Both the position numbers and the translations under genes were made by a program. From positions 1 to 13,815 of the forward strand of contig DWVN01000124.1 of the NCBI GenBank assembly GCA_019120235.1: a stretch of 13,815 nt of DNA, written 5' to 3'. Source of the stretch: Dwaynesavagella gallinarum. Its GTDB lineage: Bacteria > Bacillota > Clostridia > Clostridiales > Clostridiaceae. This document shows positions 7,942 to 13,815 of this stretch, piece after piece. The notes below the pieces were generated by a model. It was not told where the DNA came from, did not search any database, and saw only the letters and a list, made by a program, of their open reading frames with translations. How positions within the stretch are numbered: position 1 is the first letter of the stretch; every line of letters begins with the position of its first letter.

Positions 7942-8703
7942 ATGGCACAAGAAAATATTGTCTCTGGTAATGTGCTTCGTCATGAGGAAAATGACGAGCT
8001 TCTTAGGCGTGCAAAAACCGGAGATAAAAAAGCTGAGGATTTACTCTTAGAAATTAATTTACCATTAGTTGCATCACTAAGTAAAAAGTTTTTGGGTAGA
8101 GGATATGATTATGATGATATCTATCAAGTAGGAGCACTTGGACTTATTAAAGCTATTAAAAACTTTAATAGTGAATATAATGTCAAGTTTTCTACATATG
8201 CAGTTCCTATGATTTTAGGTGAAATAAAAAGATTTTTAAGAGATGACGGAATTGTCAAAATAAGTAGAAATGTAAAAGGGATATCGAGAAAAATAATGTT
8301 TAAGCGTGATGAGCTTACAAAAGAATTAAATAGAGAGCCAACAGTTCATGAACTTGCTGAGTATACAAAACTTAGTGTGGATGACATAATTTTAGCAATT
8401 GATTCATGTTCAAGTACTCAATATTTGTATGATACTGTACATCAAGATGATGGTTCGCCAATACTTTTAATCGATAAAATTGAGGAAAAAGTTTCTGATG
8501 ATTCTCTAATATTAAATAAACTTGTTTTAAAAGAAATGATAAATAAGTTAGACGAAAAAAGTAGGCAAATTATAATGCTTAGATATTTTAAAGATAAGAC
8601 TCAAATCCAAGTAGCCTCCTTACTTGGAATTAGTCAAGTTCAAGTTTCTCGCATTGAAAAGAAAGTTTTAACAAAGTTAAAAGGTATTTTAAAAGAATAT
8701 TAA
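7942..8703 (+). CDS. sigF: RNA polymerase sigma-F factor, early forespore
   Basis: This is a 253-residue sigma-70 family factor (SpoIIAC) that directs early forespore transcription after the asymmetric division. Order of domains: N-terminal segment with HEENDELLRRAKTGD (14-28); region 2 with YDYDDIYQVG (55-64), KFSTYAVPMI (82-91) and RFLRDDG (97-103); region 3 about 114-190; region 4 with the helix-turn-helix TQIQVASLLGISQVQVSRIE (220-239). Length and motifs match sigma F better than the longer sigma G, and the position behind spoIIAB confirms it. The start ATG is 7 bases after the spoIIAB stop, with AAGGTGA (7928-7934) as binding site. Activity is controlled by SpoIIAB and SpoIIAA. A terminator follows at once; no spoVA genes are attached. 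Confidence 0.96.
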   Translation: MAQENIVSGNVLRHEENDELLRRAKTGDKKAEDLLLEINLPLVASLSKKFLGRGYDYDDIYQVGALGLIKAIKNFNSEYNVKFSTYAVPMILGEIKRFLRDDGIVKISRNVKGISRKIMFKRDELTKELNREPTVHELAEYTKLSVDDIILAIDSCSSTQYLYDTVHQDDGSPILLIDKIEEKVSDDSLILNKLVLKEMINKLDEKSRQIIMLRYFKDKTQIQVASLLGISQVQVSRIEKKVLTKLKGILKEY

Positions 8704-8713
8704 TTTTAGAGAA

Positions 8714-8752
8714 AAAGAAAAGGATAGATTTTTATAATCTATCCTTTTCTTT
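8714..8752. terminator. Bidirectional hairpin between sigF and the convergent 2TM gene
   Basis: A perfect 17-bp stem (8714-8730 with 8736-8752) has a 5-base loop. It starts 10 bases after the sigF stop. On the minus strand its right arm and loop overlap the last codons and stop of the 2TM gene. The A/T-rich arms supply the T tract in both directions. Confidence 0.85.
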
Positions 8753-8998
8753 CTTTAGAGCTTCCATTTCTCTTTCAATTTCGCTTCCAGCTCCTAATGC
8801 AGAACTTACAGACACACCATGTATAACTACACCTATACCCCATCCAGCAACAGGGAATATCCACCAATTTTCTCTATTTAAATAACTTATTACAAATAAA
8901 AATAGTGAAACCACTGCAAAAGTAACTAAGTGTATTCTAAATGCCTTTCTAGCCATAACACGTCTTTTAGCCACTTTATACAATTCTTTATCGTTCAT
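8732..8998 (-). CDS. Small 2TM-domain membrane protein
   Basis: This 88-residue protein matches the 2TM domain family: a short basic N-terminal helix (KVAKRRVMARKAFRIH), a first membrane helix at about 23-40, a turn with paired Trp45-Trp46, and a second membrane helix at about 45-66 with the characteristic GWGIGVVIHGVSV. A charged, probably coiled-coil tail (71-88) should lie in the cytoplasm. The start is supported by AGGAA a few bases upstream on the minus strand. In other bacteria this domain occurs alone or fused to histidine kinases or regulators; the molecular role of the solo form is not known to me. It is a single-gene unit convergent with sigF; its last codons form part of the shared terminator. 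Confidence 0.8.
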   Translation of the reverse strand: MNDKELYKVAKRRVMARKAFRIHLVTFAVVSLFLFVISYLNRENWWIFPVAGWGIGVVIHGVSVSSALGAGSEIEREMEALKKEKDRL

Positions 8999-9026
8999 GT
9001 TTTTTCCTACTTTCTTTTAAAATAAC

Positions 9027-9062
9027 TATAATTATAAATGTTCCTAATTATTTATAATTATA
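9027..9062. repeat. 13-bp perfect inverted repeat upstream of the 2TM gene, overlapping its likely -10
   Basis: Arms 9027-9039 and 9050-9062 are exact reverse complements separated by 10 bases. The right arm contains, on the minus strand, TATAAT at 9062-9057, a plausible -10 for the 2TM gene. A repressor could bind here, but both arms are pure A/T in an A/T-rich region, so chance is possible. Confidence 0.4.
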
Positions 9063-9136
9063 CAATAAAAAATTTTAAATTACTATTGTAATTGTTAATA
9101 TATATGTTGTATTTTATTAAATATTTAAAAATTTAT

Positions 9137-9169
9137 AAAAAAAAAGGTAGTTTACTACCTTTTTTTTTT
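9137..9169. terminator. Intrinsic terminator of the SCP2/oxidoreductase array
   Basis: GGTAG (9146-9150) pairs with CTACC (9155-9159) around a TTTA loop, flanked by an A run (9137-9145) and a run of nine or more T (9160-9169). On the minus strand it lies just downstream of the last SCP2 gene. It could work in both directions. Confidence 0.85.
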
Positions 9170-9176
9170 ATTGAAG

Positions 9177-9527
9177 TTAAATTTCTTTATCAAATATTTT
9201 AGGCATTGAAGCAAAATTTCTAAAATTACCTTCACATGTTATAAGACCATTCATTATAGCATCTTCACCAGATAATTGATTAAAAGAAATCTTGTGCCAA
9301 GTTTCATGAGTAGTAATAAGTGTTGTGTCAACTTTTTCTGGAATTTCTGATTTTGGTAATAATTTAGCAGTTTGGTTCTTAACTTCTAAGTAAATAGGAT
9401 CGTATCCTTCAAACATAAATTTATAAGTAATGTCTAATCCTTTAGCATTTTCAGGATTAAATTTTTCAACTAATCCATCAAGTAACATATCTAGTGGAAG
9501 TATTTTATTATTTGAATAAAATTCCAT
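9177..9527 (-). CDS. Stand-alone SCP2 (sterol-carrier-like) domain protein, copy 1
   Basis: This 116-residue protein consists almost entirely of an SCP2-like domain, a fold with a hydrophobic tunnel that binds lipids or acyl chains. Visible family features are GLDITYKFMFEGYDPIYLEVKN (about 30-51), the THETWHKI segment (73-80) and the SGEDAIMNGLITCEGN region (86-101). There is no signal peptide, so it should be cytoplasmic. It closely resembles the C-terminal domains of the two upstream oxidoreductases, and even its first residues (NKILPLDML) line up with the fusion linker exit (NELIPLDML). GGTGA lies 8-9 bases upstream of the start. It is the last gene of the minus-strand array, 72 bases from the previous one, and is followed by a terminator. 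Bacteria of this type do not usually make sterols, so the ligand is probably another lipid. Confidence 0.85.
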   Translation of the reverse strand: MEFYSNNKILPLDMLLDGLVEKFNPENAKGLDITYKFMFEGYDPIYLEVKNQTAKLLPKSEIPEKVDTTLITTHETWHKISFNQLSGEDAIMNGLITCEGNFRNFASMPKIFDKEI

Positions 9528-9599
9528 ATTATTTTCACCAACCTTTAATAAAATTATTTACCAAAAATTTAAATCTATACTTTTTAAAATATAATTTTA

Positions 9600-9947
9600 T
9601 TAAATTTCTTTATCAAATATTTTTGGAATTGAAGCAAAATTTTTTAAACTACCTTTACATTTTATCATTCCTAAAAGTAAAGCTTTTTTTCCTGATAATT
9701 GTTTGAAACAAATTTTTTGCCAAGTTTCATGAGTTGTAGTTAATATTGTATCAACTTTTTCTGGAGTTTGAAATTTTGGTAGCAATCTAGCAGTTTGATT
9801 TTTAACTATTAAATATACAGGTTCTTTATATTCTTTGAATATGAATTGATAAGTTATGTCCAAATCTTTCGCATTTTCAGGGTTAAATTTTCTTATTAAA
9901 CCATTAAATAATGAGTCTAGAGGTTTTAAATCATTATTAGGACTCAT
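9600..9947 (-). CDS. Stand-alone SCP2 domain protein, copy 2 (diverged)
   Basis: This is a 115-residue SCP2-like protein, a paralogue of the gene at 9177-9527 and of the C-terminal domains of the two fusions. It keeps DLDITYQFIF, NQTARLLPK, TPEKVDTILTTTHETWQKI and NFASIPKIF. It differs in the segment where the other copies have a conserved DALM/IxG with acidic neighbours: here it reads KKALLLGMIKCKG, with acids replaced by Lys or Leu, and it has one extra residue in the preceding loop (EYKEPVY). That may alter ligand or partner binding, or mark relaxed selection; the frame is intact. AAGGTGG lies upstream of the start. Only 27 bases separate it from the 605-residue fusion gene, so co-transcription is likely. 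Confidence 0.83.
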   Translation of the reverse strand: MSPNNDLKPLDSLFNGLIRKFNPENAKDLDITYQFIFKEYKEPVYLIVKNQTARLLPKFQTPEKVDTILTTTHETWQKICFKQLSGKKALLLGMIKCKGSLKNFASIPKIFDKEI

Positions 9948-9974
9948 AATACACCACCTTATTAAGATTTTTTA

Positions 9975-11792
9975 TTATACTTGTTTGTTAAACATTTTTG
10001 GAATTGAAGCAAAATTTCTCATATTTCCTTCACAAGTTACTAAACCATCCATTAGGGCATCTTGACCAGATAATTGACCTAAGGAAATTTTTTGCCAAGT
10101 TTCATGAGTTGTGGTTAATATTGTATCAACTTTTTCTGGAGTTTCTGATTTTGGTAGTAATCTAGTACTTTGATTTTTAACTTCTAAATAAATTGGATCA
10201 TGTTCATCAAATATGAATTTATAAGTTATATCAACACCTTCAGCATTTTCAGGATTAAATCTTTTAATTAATCCATTTATTAACATATCTAGAGGTATTA
10301 ATTCATTTACAGAAGATGATGTATTATCTTTTTTAGATAGAAGTCTTTGCGCACCTAAATAACCGCTAAAGATAGCACCACTATATCCACCACAAGGGAA
10401 AGACCAAGCTCCTACAATAATTGCATTATTAAATGGAGTTTTAAATGAGAGACGATTAAAGCCAGATTGATGAATATTTTGTGCCCAGCCGTAGATACTG
10501 CCATTGGAGTTGTTGGTATATCTTTCCATAGTTCTAGGAGTACCTAATTCAATAACTTGTATGTGCTCTTTAATCTTAGGGAACATTGCATATAGTTCGT
10601 TCAAAAGTAATTGAGTTATTTCTGCTTTTTTAGTTTTATATTCTTCCGTACCACGTTCAGGCCAATTTGTAGCAAAATCTACAGTAGCGAGATTTAAAAA
10701 TGCTCCGTGTTTATTTAGGTCTGGATCTAATTTATCATAACAAGCCATACAGAAGTTTAAATTATTATAATTTCCATTTTTAATATTGTTGTAGTATATA
10801 TCATAATCTGTTTTATTTACAAAAATATGAGATGAGTTTATTCCAACTTCAGTTGTTGGACAATCTATAGCTAAATAAAGTTGAGTTATACTCATACTTT
10901 TTTCTAATGAGTTCATATTTTTGATATAATCATCAGTCTCGATATTAGAGTTTATTAGAGAAAAAATATGATTTGGATCACAAGCAAATATGAATTCTTT
11001 AGCTGTGAAAGTCTCACCTTTTTTTGTTGTAACTGATACTACTGTTTTATTTTTGGTTTCAATATTTATTATTTCAGATGATAAATAAACTTTTCCTTCA
11101 TTTTTTTCTATTTCTTCAGCCATAATTTGACTTAAGTAACCACTTCCATTTTTTATATAATGAGTATCTGCTATTAAATAAGATCCCATGGCACTCAAAT
11201 ATATAAAGGCATTAAGTTCTGAAGGTGGAAGACCAAGGTATCCCCATAAATAAGTGAAAATCTGTATAAATTCACAATCATCAGTATATTTTTTTAAGAA
11301 ATCTTCTATGGTTATTGATTGAAGATTTCTTATAAAATCACCAATTTCATTACTGGAATTCATTAATTTTAATTCATCATATAAATTTTCTATCGTATTA
11401 AATATTTCATTTATTGATAATTCGAGATTTGGGAAATTGTCTATTAGTAAATTTTTAAAATCATTAAAATTGAAGTTTATATCAAAAATCTTATTTTTAA
11501 GAACTAAAGTAGTATAGTCTTGTTTTTTTAAAAAGTTAACTCTTTTTAATATACCTAATTCATCCATTATTGGATATATTGCGCCGTTTTTACCTGAACC
11601 AGCTAATGCGTGTAGAGATGAATCAAAATTGTAAATATTTCCATCTTTACCTTTTCTTTTAAAATTTGTAGCATATCCGCCAGGAACGTAGTGTTTTTCA
11701 AATAATGCAACTTTTTTACCTGACTTAGCAAGTTTTAAACTAGCAGTAAGTCCACCCATTCCAGAACCAATTATAATAATGTCATAATTCAC
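9975..11792 (-). CDS. FAD-dependent oxidoreductase (CrtISO/retinol-saturase/phytoene-desaturase-like) fused to SCP2, paralogue B
   Basis: Residues 1-483 form a flavoprotein amine-oxidase/phytoene-desaturase-type domain. They contain the Rossmann dinucleotide motif GSGMGG (9-14), the glutamate of FEKH near 32 for FAD ribose, VPGGYATNF, and a C-terminal FAD-contact motif NAIIVGAWSFPCGGYSGAIFSG (about 455-475). A Ser-rich linker leads to an SCP2 domain from residue 497 to the end. The family transfers hydride to or from, or isomerises, polyene or other hydrophobic chains; the substrate here is unknown. I prefer the GTG start at 11792, giving MNYDIIIIGSG, because it aligns with the first residues of the paralogue (MKYDVIIIGAG). 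An in-frame ATG at 11804 adds four residues but lies directly against its AAGG. The motif reads PCGG where the paralogue has PGGG. Confidence 0.88.
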   Translation of the reverse strand: MNYDIIIIGSGMGGLTASLKLAKSGKKVALFEKHYVPGGYATNFKRKGKDGNIYNFDSSLHALAGSGKNGAIYPIMDELGILKRVNFLKKQDYTTLVLKNKIFDINFNFNDFKNLLIDNFPNLELSINEIFNTIENLYDELKLMNSSNEIGDFIRNLQSITIEDFLKKYTDDCEFIQIFTYLWGYLGLPPSELNAFIYLSAMGSYLIADTHYIKNGSGYLSQIMAEEIEKNEGKVYLSSEIINIETKNKTVVSVTTKKGETFTAKEFIFACDPNHIFSLINSNIETDDYIKNMNSLEKSMSITQLYLAIDCPTTEVGINSSHIFVNKTDYDIYYNNIKNGNYNNLNFCMACYDKLDPDLNKHGAFLNLATVDFATNWPERGTEEYKTKKAEITQLLLNELYAMFPKIKEHIQVIELGTPRTMERYTNNSNGSIYGWAQNIHQSGFNRLSFKTPFNNAIIVGAWSFPCGGYSGAIFSGYLGAQRLLSKKDNTSSSVNELIPLDMLINGLIKRFNPENAEGVDITYKFIFDEHDPIYLEVKNQSTRLLPKSETPEKVDTILTTTHETWQKISLGQLSGQDALMDGLVTCEGNMRNFASIPKMFNKQV

Positions 11793-11838
11793 AGTAAACA
11801 CCATCCTTACTAAAATTTGAAATAATTATTTTGGATTA

Positions 11839-11847
11839 ATTATAACA
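11839..11847 (-). promoter_or_regulatory. Extended -10 promoter element for the second fusion gene
   Basis: On the minus strand this reads TGTTATAAT, a perfect TATAAT with the TG extension. The -35 region is weak. It sits between the two fusion genes, so the downstream three genes may also be transcribed separately from the first. Expected transcript start is near 11832, about 40 bases before the start codon. Confidence 0.5.
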
Positions 11848-11856
11848 TAGTGTTAA

Positions 11857-13677
11857 TTATTTTAAAACTTTATTAAAAATATTAGGCATAGAAGCGAAGT
11901 TCTTAAGATTTCCGTCACATTTAACAAGACCATCCATTAAAGCATCTTGACCAGTAATTTCATTGAAAGCAATTTTGTACCAAGTTTCATGAGACATAGA
12001 AAGAGTTGTATCAACTTTTTCTGGAGTCTCGGATTTAGGTAATAGTCTAGCAGTTTTGTTTTTGATTTCTAGGTAAATTGGATCATAATTTTCAAATACG
12101 AACTTATAAATTATGTCAACTCCTTCTGCATTTTCAGGATTGAATTTTGAAATAAGACCTTTCATAAGAAGATTTATTGGAACTAACTCGTTTGATGAAG
12201 ATTTTCTTGATTTAGATTTTGATAGAAGTCTATTAGTACCAATCATACCACTAAATATAGATCCTTCGAATCCACCTCCAGGGAAAGACCAAGCTCCAAT
12301 AATTATTGCATTTTTAAAAGGAGTTTTAAAAGAAGGACGATTAAAACCACTTTGAGAAGGTATTTGAGCCCACCCATATACGGAACCACTTGAGTTATTT
12401 GTATACCGAGCCATTGTTTTAGGAGTTCCAAGTTCCGTAACTTGGATATGACTTTCAATTTGAGGGTATATAGATAACAATTTATCTAAAAGGATTTTTG
12501 TAACTTCTTTTTTTCTTTGTTTATATTCTTCAGTACCCCTTTCAGGCCAATTTTTGAAAAAATCTACAAATGTTATGTGAATAGAAGCACCATGTTTATT
12601 TAAATTAGGATCCATTTGATCATAAAAAGCAATATTAGGATTTGAGTTTTCAAGATTTCCTATTTGAGATTCTATATATGAGGTTTCTGAATCAAAATTT
12701 TGACAATATAAATTTGAGTATTTGATTCCTAAATCTTTAGTTGAGCAATTAATACCTAAAAATAATTGAGTTATGCTTATGCTTTTTTCTAATTTTTTCA
12801 TGTTTTCCAGATAATCATTAATAATTGGATTATCTATTAATGAAAAAATGTGATTAGGATCGCAAGCAAATATAAATTCATCTGCTTCAAATGTAGCTCC
12901 TTTTTTAGTAGTTACAGATATAACTTTATCGTTTTCAGTATTAACCTTTGTTATTTCAGATGACAGATAAATTTTACCGTTATTGTTTTCTATACATTCA
13001 GCCATGATTTTAGATAGGTGTCCACTTCCACCTTCGACATAAGCGTGCCCACCAAATAAATATGGACAAAATGTAGTCATAAAATAAAATGCATTTACCT
13101 TTGATGGAGGTAATCCACAATATCTCCACAAGTATCCAAAATCTTCCATGAAATTTTCATCATTAACGTATTTTGATATAAATTCTTTTAGAGAAATTGA
13201 TTGAAGATCTAAAATATATTTTGGAGCAGATTCATAGTCATTACTTATAATTTTTATATCATCGTAAAATACTTCCATAAAATTAAATAAATCTTTTATA
13301 CCACTTTTGAAATTTGGGTATCTTTCACATAATGATAAGCAAAATTTATCTGGATCACTTGGAATGTCAAAAAATTTACCGTCTCTTAAAATTGATGTTG
13401 AATTTTCTTTAATTAAAAACTTAACTTTATCGAGTAATTGTAGATTGTTGAAAATATTGTATACCGTACAGCCTTTATTCATACCACTTAGAGAGTGTAG
13501 GGAACAGTCAAAAGTGTATATATTTCCATCTTTACCTTTTCTTGAAAAATTTGTGGCATATCCACCAGGAATAAAATGTTTTTCAAATATTGCAACTTTT
13601 TTTCCGTTAAGTGCAAGTCTTAAACCAGCAGTTAAACCACCTATACCAGCCCCTATAATAATTACATCATATTTCAT
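11857..13677 (-). CDS. FAD-dependent oxidoreductase (CrtISO/retinol-saturase/phytoene-desaturase-like) fused to SCP2, paralogue A
   Basis: This 606-residue protein has the same architecture as its neighbour: a FAD/NAD(P) Rossmann motif GAGIGG (9-14), Glu32 in FEKH, IPGGYATNF (36-44), a substrate-side middle region with YLWRYCGLPPSKVNAF, and the C-terminal flavin motif GAWSFPGGGFEGSIFSG. A basic/Ser linker follows (about 484-496), then an SCP2 domain (497-606). By eye the two paralogues share more than half of their residues in the N-terminal Rossmann part and in the SCP2 part, and less in the middle. There is no signal peptide or membrane helix. It should be a cytoplasmic or membrane-peripheral enzyme acting on a hydrophobic substrate held or delivered by the SCP2 domain. 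The start has AGAGGTG about 10 bases upstream. It is the first gene of the minus-strand array. The reaction direction (desaturase, saturase or isomerase) cannot be read from the sequence. Confidence 0.88.
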   Translation of the reverse strand: MKYDVIIIGAGIGGLTAGLRLALNGKKVAIFEKHFIPGGYATNFSRKGKDGNIYTFDCSLHSLSGMNKGCTVYNIFNNLQLLDKVKFLIKENSTSILRDGKFFDIPSDPDKFCLSLCERYPNFKSGIKDLFNFMEVFYDDIKIISNDYESAPKYILDLQSISLKEFISKYVNDENFMEDFGYLWRYCGLPPSKVNAFYFMTTFCPYLFGGHAYVEGGSGHLSKIMAECIENNNGKIYLSSEITKVNTENDKVISVTTKKGATFEADEFIFACDPNHIFSLIDNPIINDYLENMKKLEKSISITQLFLGINCSTKDLGIKYSNLYCQNFDSETSYIESQIGNLENSNPNIAFYDQMDPNLNKHGASIHITFVDFFKNWPERGTEEYKQRKKEVTKILLDKLLSIYPQIESHIQVTELGTPKTMARYTNNSSGSVYGWAQIPSQSGFNRPSFKTPFKNAIIIGAWSFPGGGFEGSIFSGMIGTNRLLSKSKSRKSSSNELVPINLLMKGLISKFNPENAEGVDIIYKFVFENYDPIYLEIKNKTARLLPKSETPEKVDTTLSMSHETWYKIAFNEITGQDALMDGLVKCDGNLKNFASMPNIFNKVLK

Positions 13678-13708
13678 TAAAACAAAACACCTCTTTTAAC
13701 AATTAATA

Positions 13709-13727
13709 TACTTTGACTATTAAAGTA
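13709..13727. repeat. Short inverted repeat in the leader of the first fusion gene
   Basis: TACTTT (13709-13714) and AAAGTA (13722-13727) form 6-bp inverted arms spaced by 7 bases. On the minus strand it lies just downstream of a candidate promoter, in operator position. It is short and may be chance. Confidence 0.3.
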
Positions 13728-13732
13728 CTATT

Positions 13733-13741
13733 ATCATAACA
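13733..13741 (-). promoter_or_regulatory. Candidate extended -10 promoter of the SCP2/oxidoreductase array
   Basis: On the minus strand this reads TGTTATGAT, a five-of-six TATAAT match with the TG extension. No good -35 is visible. The implied leader is about 50 bases and contains the ribosome binding site AGAGGTG and a small inverted repeat. Confidence 0.4.
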
Positions 13742-13784
13742 TGAAAATTAAAAAAAATAAAGATAAAATATTATTTTTTGTTTA

Positions 13785-13793
13785 TGTTATAGT
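13785..13793 (+). promoter_or_regulatory. Candidate divergent extended -10 promoter leading out of the window
   Basis: TGTTATAGT on the plus strand is an extended -10 match with no clear -35. It would drive a gene beyond the right edge, divergent from the minus-strand array. The rest of 13742-13815 is A/T-rich and shows no coding sequence. Confidence 0.3.
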
Positions 13794-13815
13794 ATTGTAA
13801 AAAAATTAACGAATT

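Noticed and set aside
9544..9604. 13-bp inverted repeat (9544-9556 with 9592-9604) between the two solo SCP2 genes
   Set aside because: The arms are only A and T, 35 bases apart, with no T tract or known site; likely composition effect.
9177..9947. The solo SCP2 genes as pseudogene fragments of a third oxidoreductase
   Set aside because: Both are intact, have ribosome binding sites and a sensible start, and no remnant of a flavin domain lies upstream of either.
9494..10065. Plus-strand open frames opposite the SCP2 genes
   Set aside because: They mirror conserved SCP2 coding sequence on the other strand and give low-complexity hydrophobic products.
12113..13699. Plus-strand open frames opposite the first fusion gene
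   Set aside because: They are antisense to a clear flavoprotein reading frame and show no family features.

Overview
The window looks like chromosome of a very AT-rich, endospore-forming Firmicute of the clostridial type. The firmest evidence is a complete spoIIAA-spoIIAB-sigF operon, the switch for the first forespore sigma factor. A lipobox lipoprotein, strong purine-rich ribosome binding sites, several TTG/GTG starts and Gram-positive style hairpin terminators fit this. Base composition and gene style would suit a Clostridium relative or a segmented filamentous bacterium, but the sequence alone does not settle the genus. No rRNA, tRNA, CRISPR array, transposase or phage gene was seen, and no gene-free stretch exceeds about 180 bases.

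Left part, plus strand (1-6205). A large secreted or surface protein, cut at its 5' end by the window edge, has a very acidic N-terminal region, a cysteine-free body with Ig/fibronectin-like repeats, and a C-terminal DUF4214 pair. After a strong terminator comes a two-gene unit for peptide scavenging: an oligopeptide-binding lipoprotein (SBP_bac_5 type) and an exported M28 zinc aminopeptidase. No permease or ATPase genes accompany them. This unit also ends in a terminator.

Centre, plus strand (6249-8752). An unrecognised 218-residue protein has its own promoter and terminator and sits directly before the spoIIA operon. The operon encodes the anti-anti-sigma factor SpoIIAA, the anti-sigma kinase SpoIIAB and sigma F. 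The operon ends at a 17-bp hairpin shared with a convergent small 2TM-domain membrane protein.

Right part, minus strand (9137-13741). Four co-directional genes, read from high to low coordinates, form the most distinctive region. Two paralogous proteins of about 605 residues join a phytoene-desaturase / carotenoid-isomerase / retinol-saturase-like FAD oxidoreductase to a C-terminal SCP2 (sterol-carrier) domain. Two small genes follow that encode the SCP2 domain alone, beginning almost exactly where the fusion linker ends. The array ends in a terminator next to the 2TM gene. I infer a lipid-modifying module in which a carrier domain, both tethered and free, presents a hydrophobic substrate to a flavin redox enzyme. 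The substrate is unknown, and no isoprenoid or lipid synthesis gene in the window identifies it. This is the best candidate here for an undescribed system.
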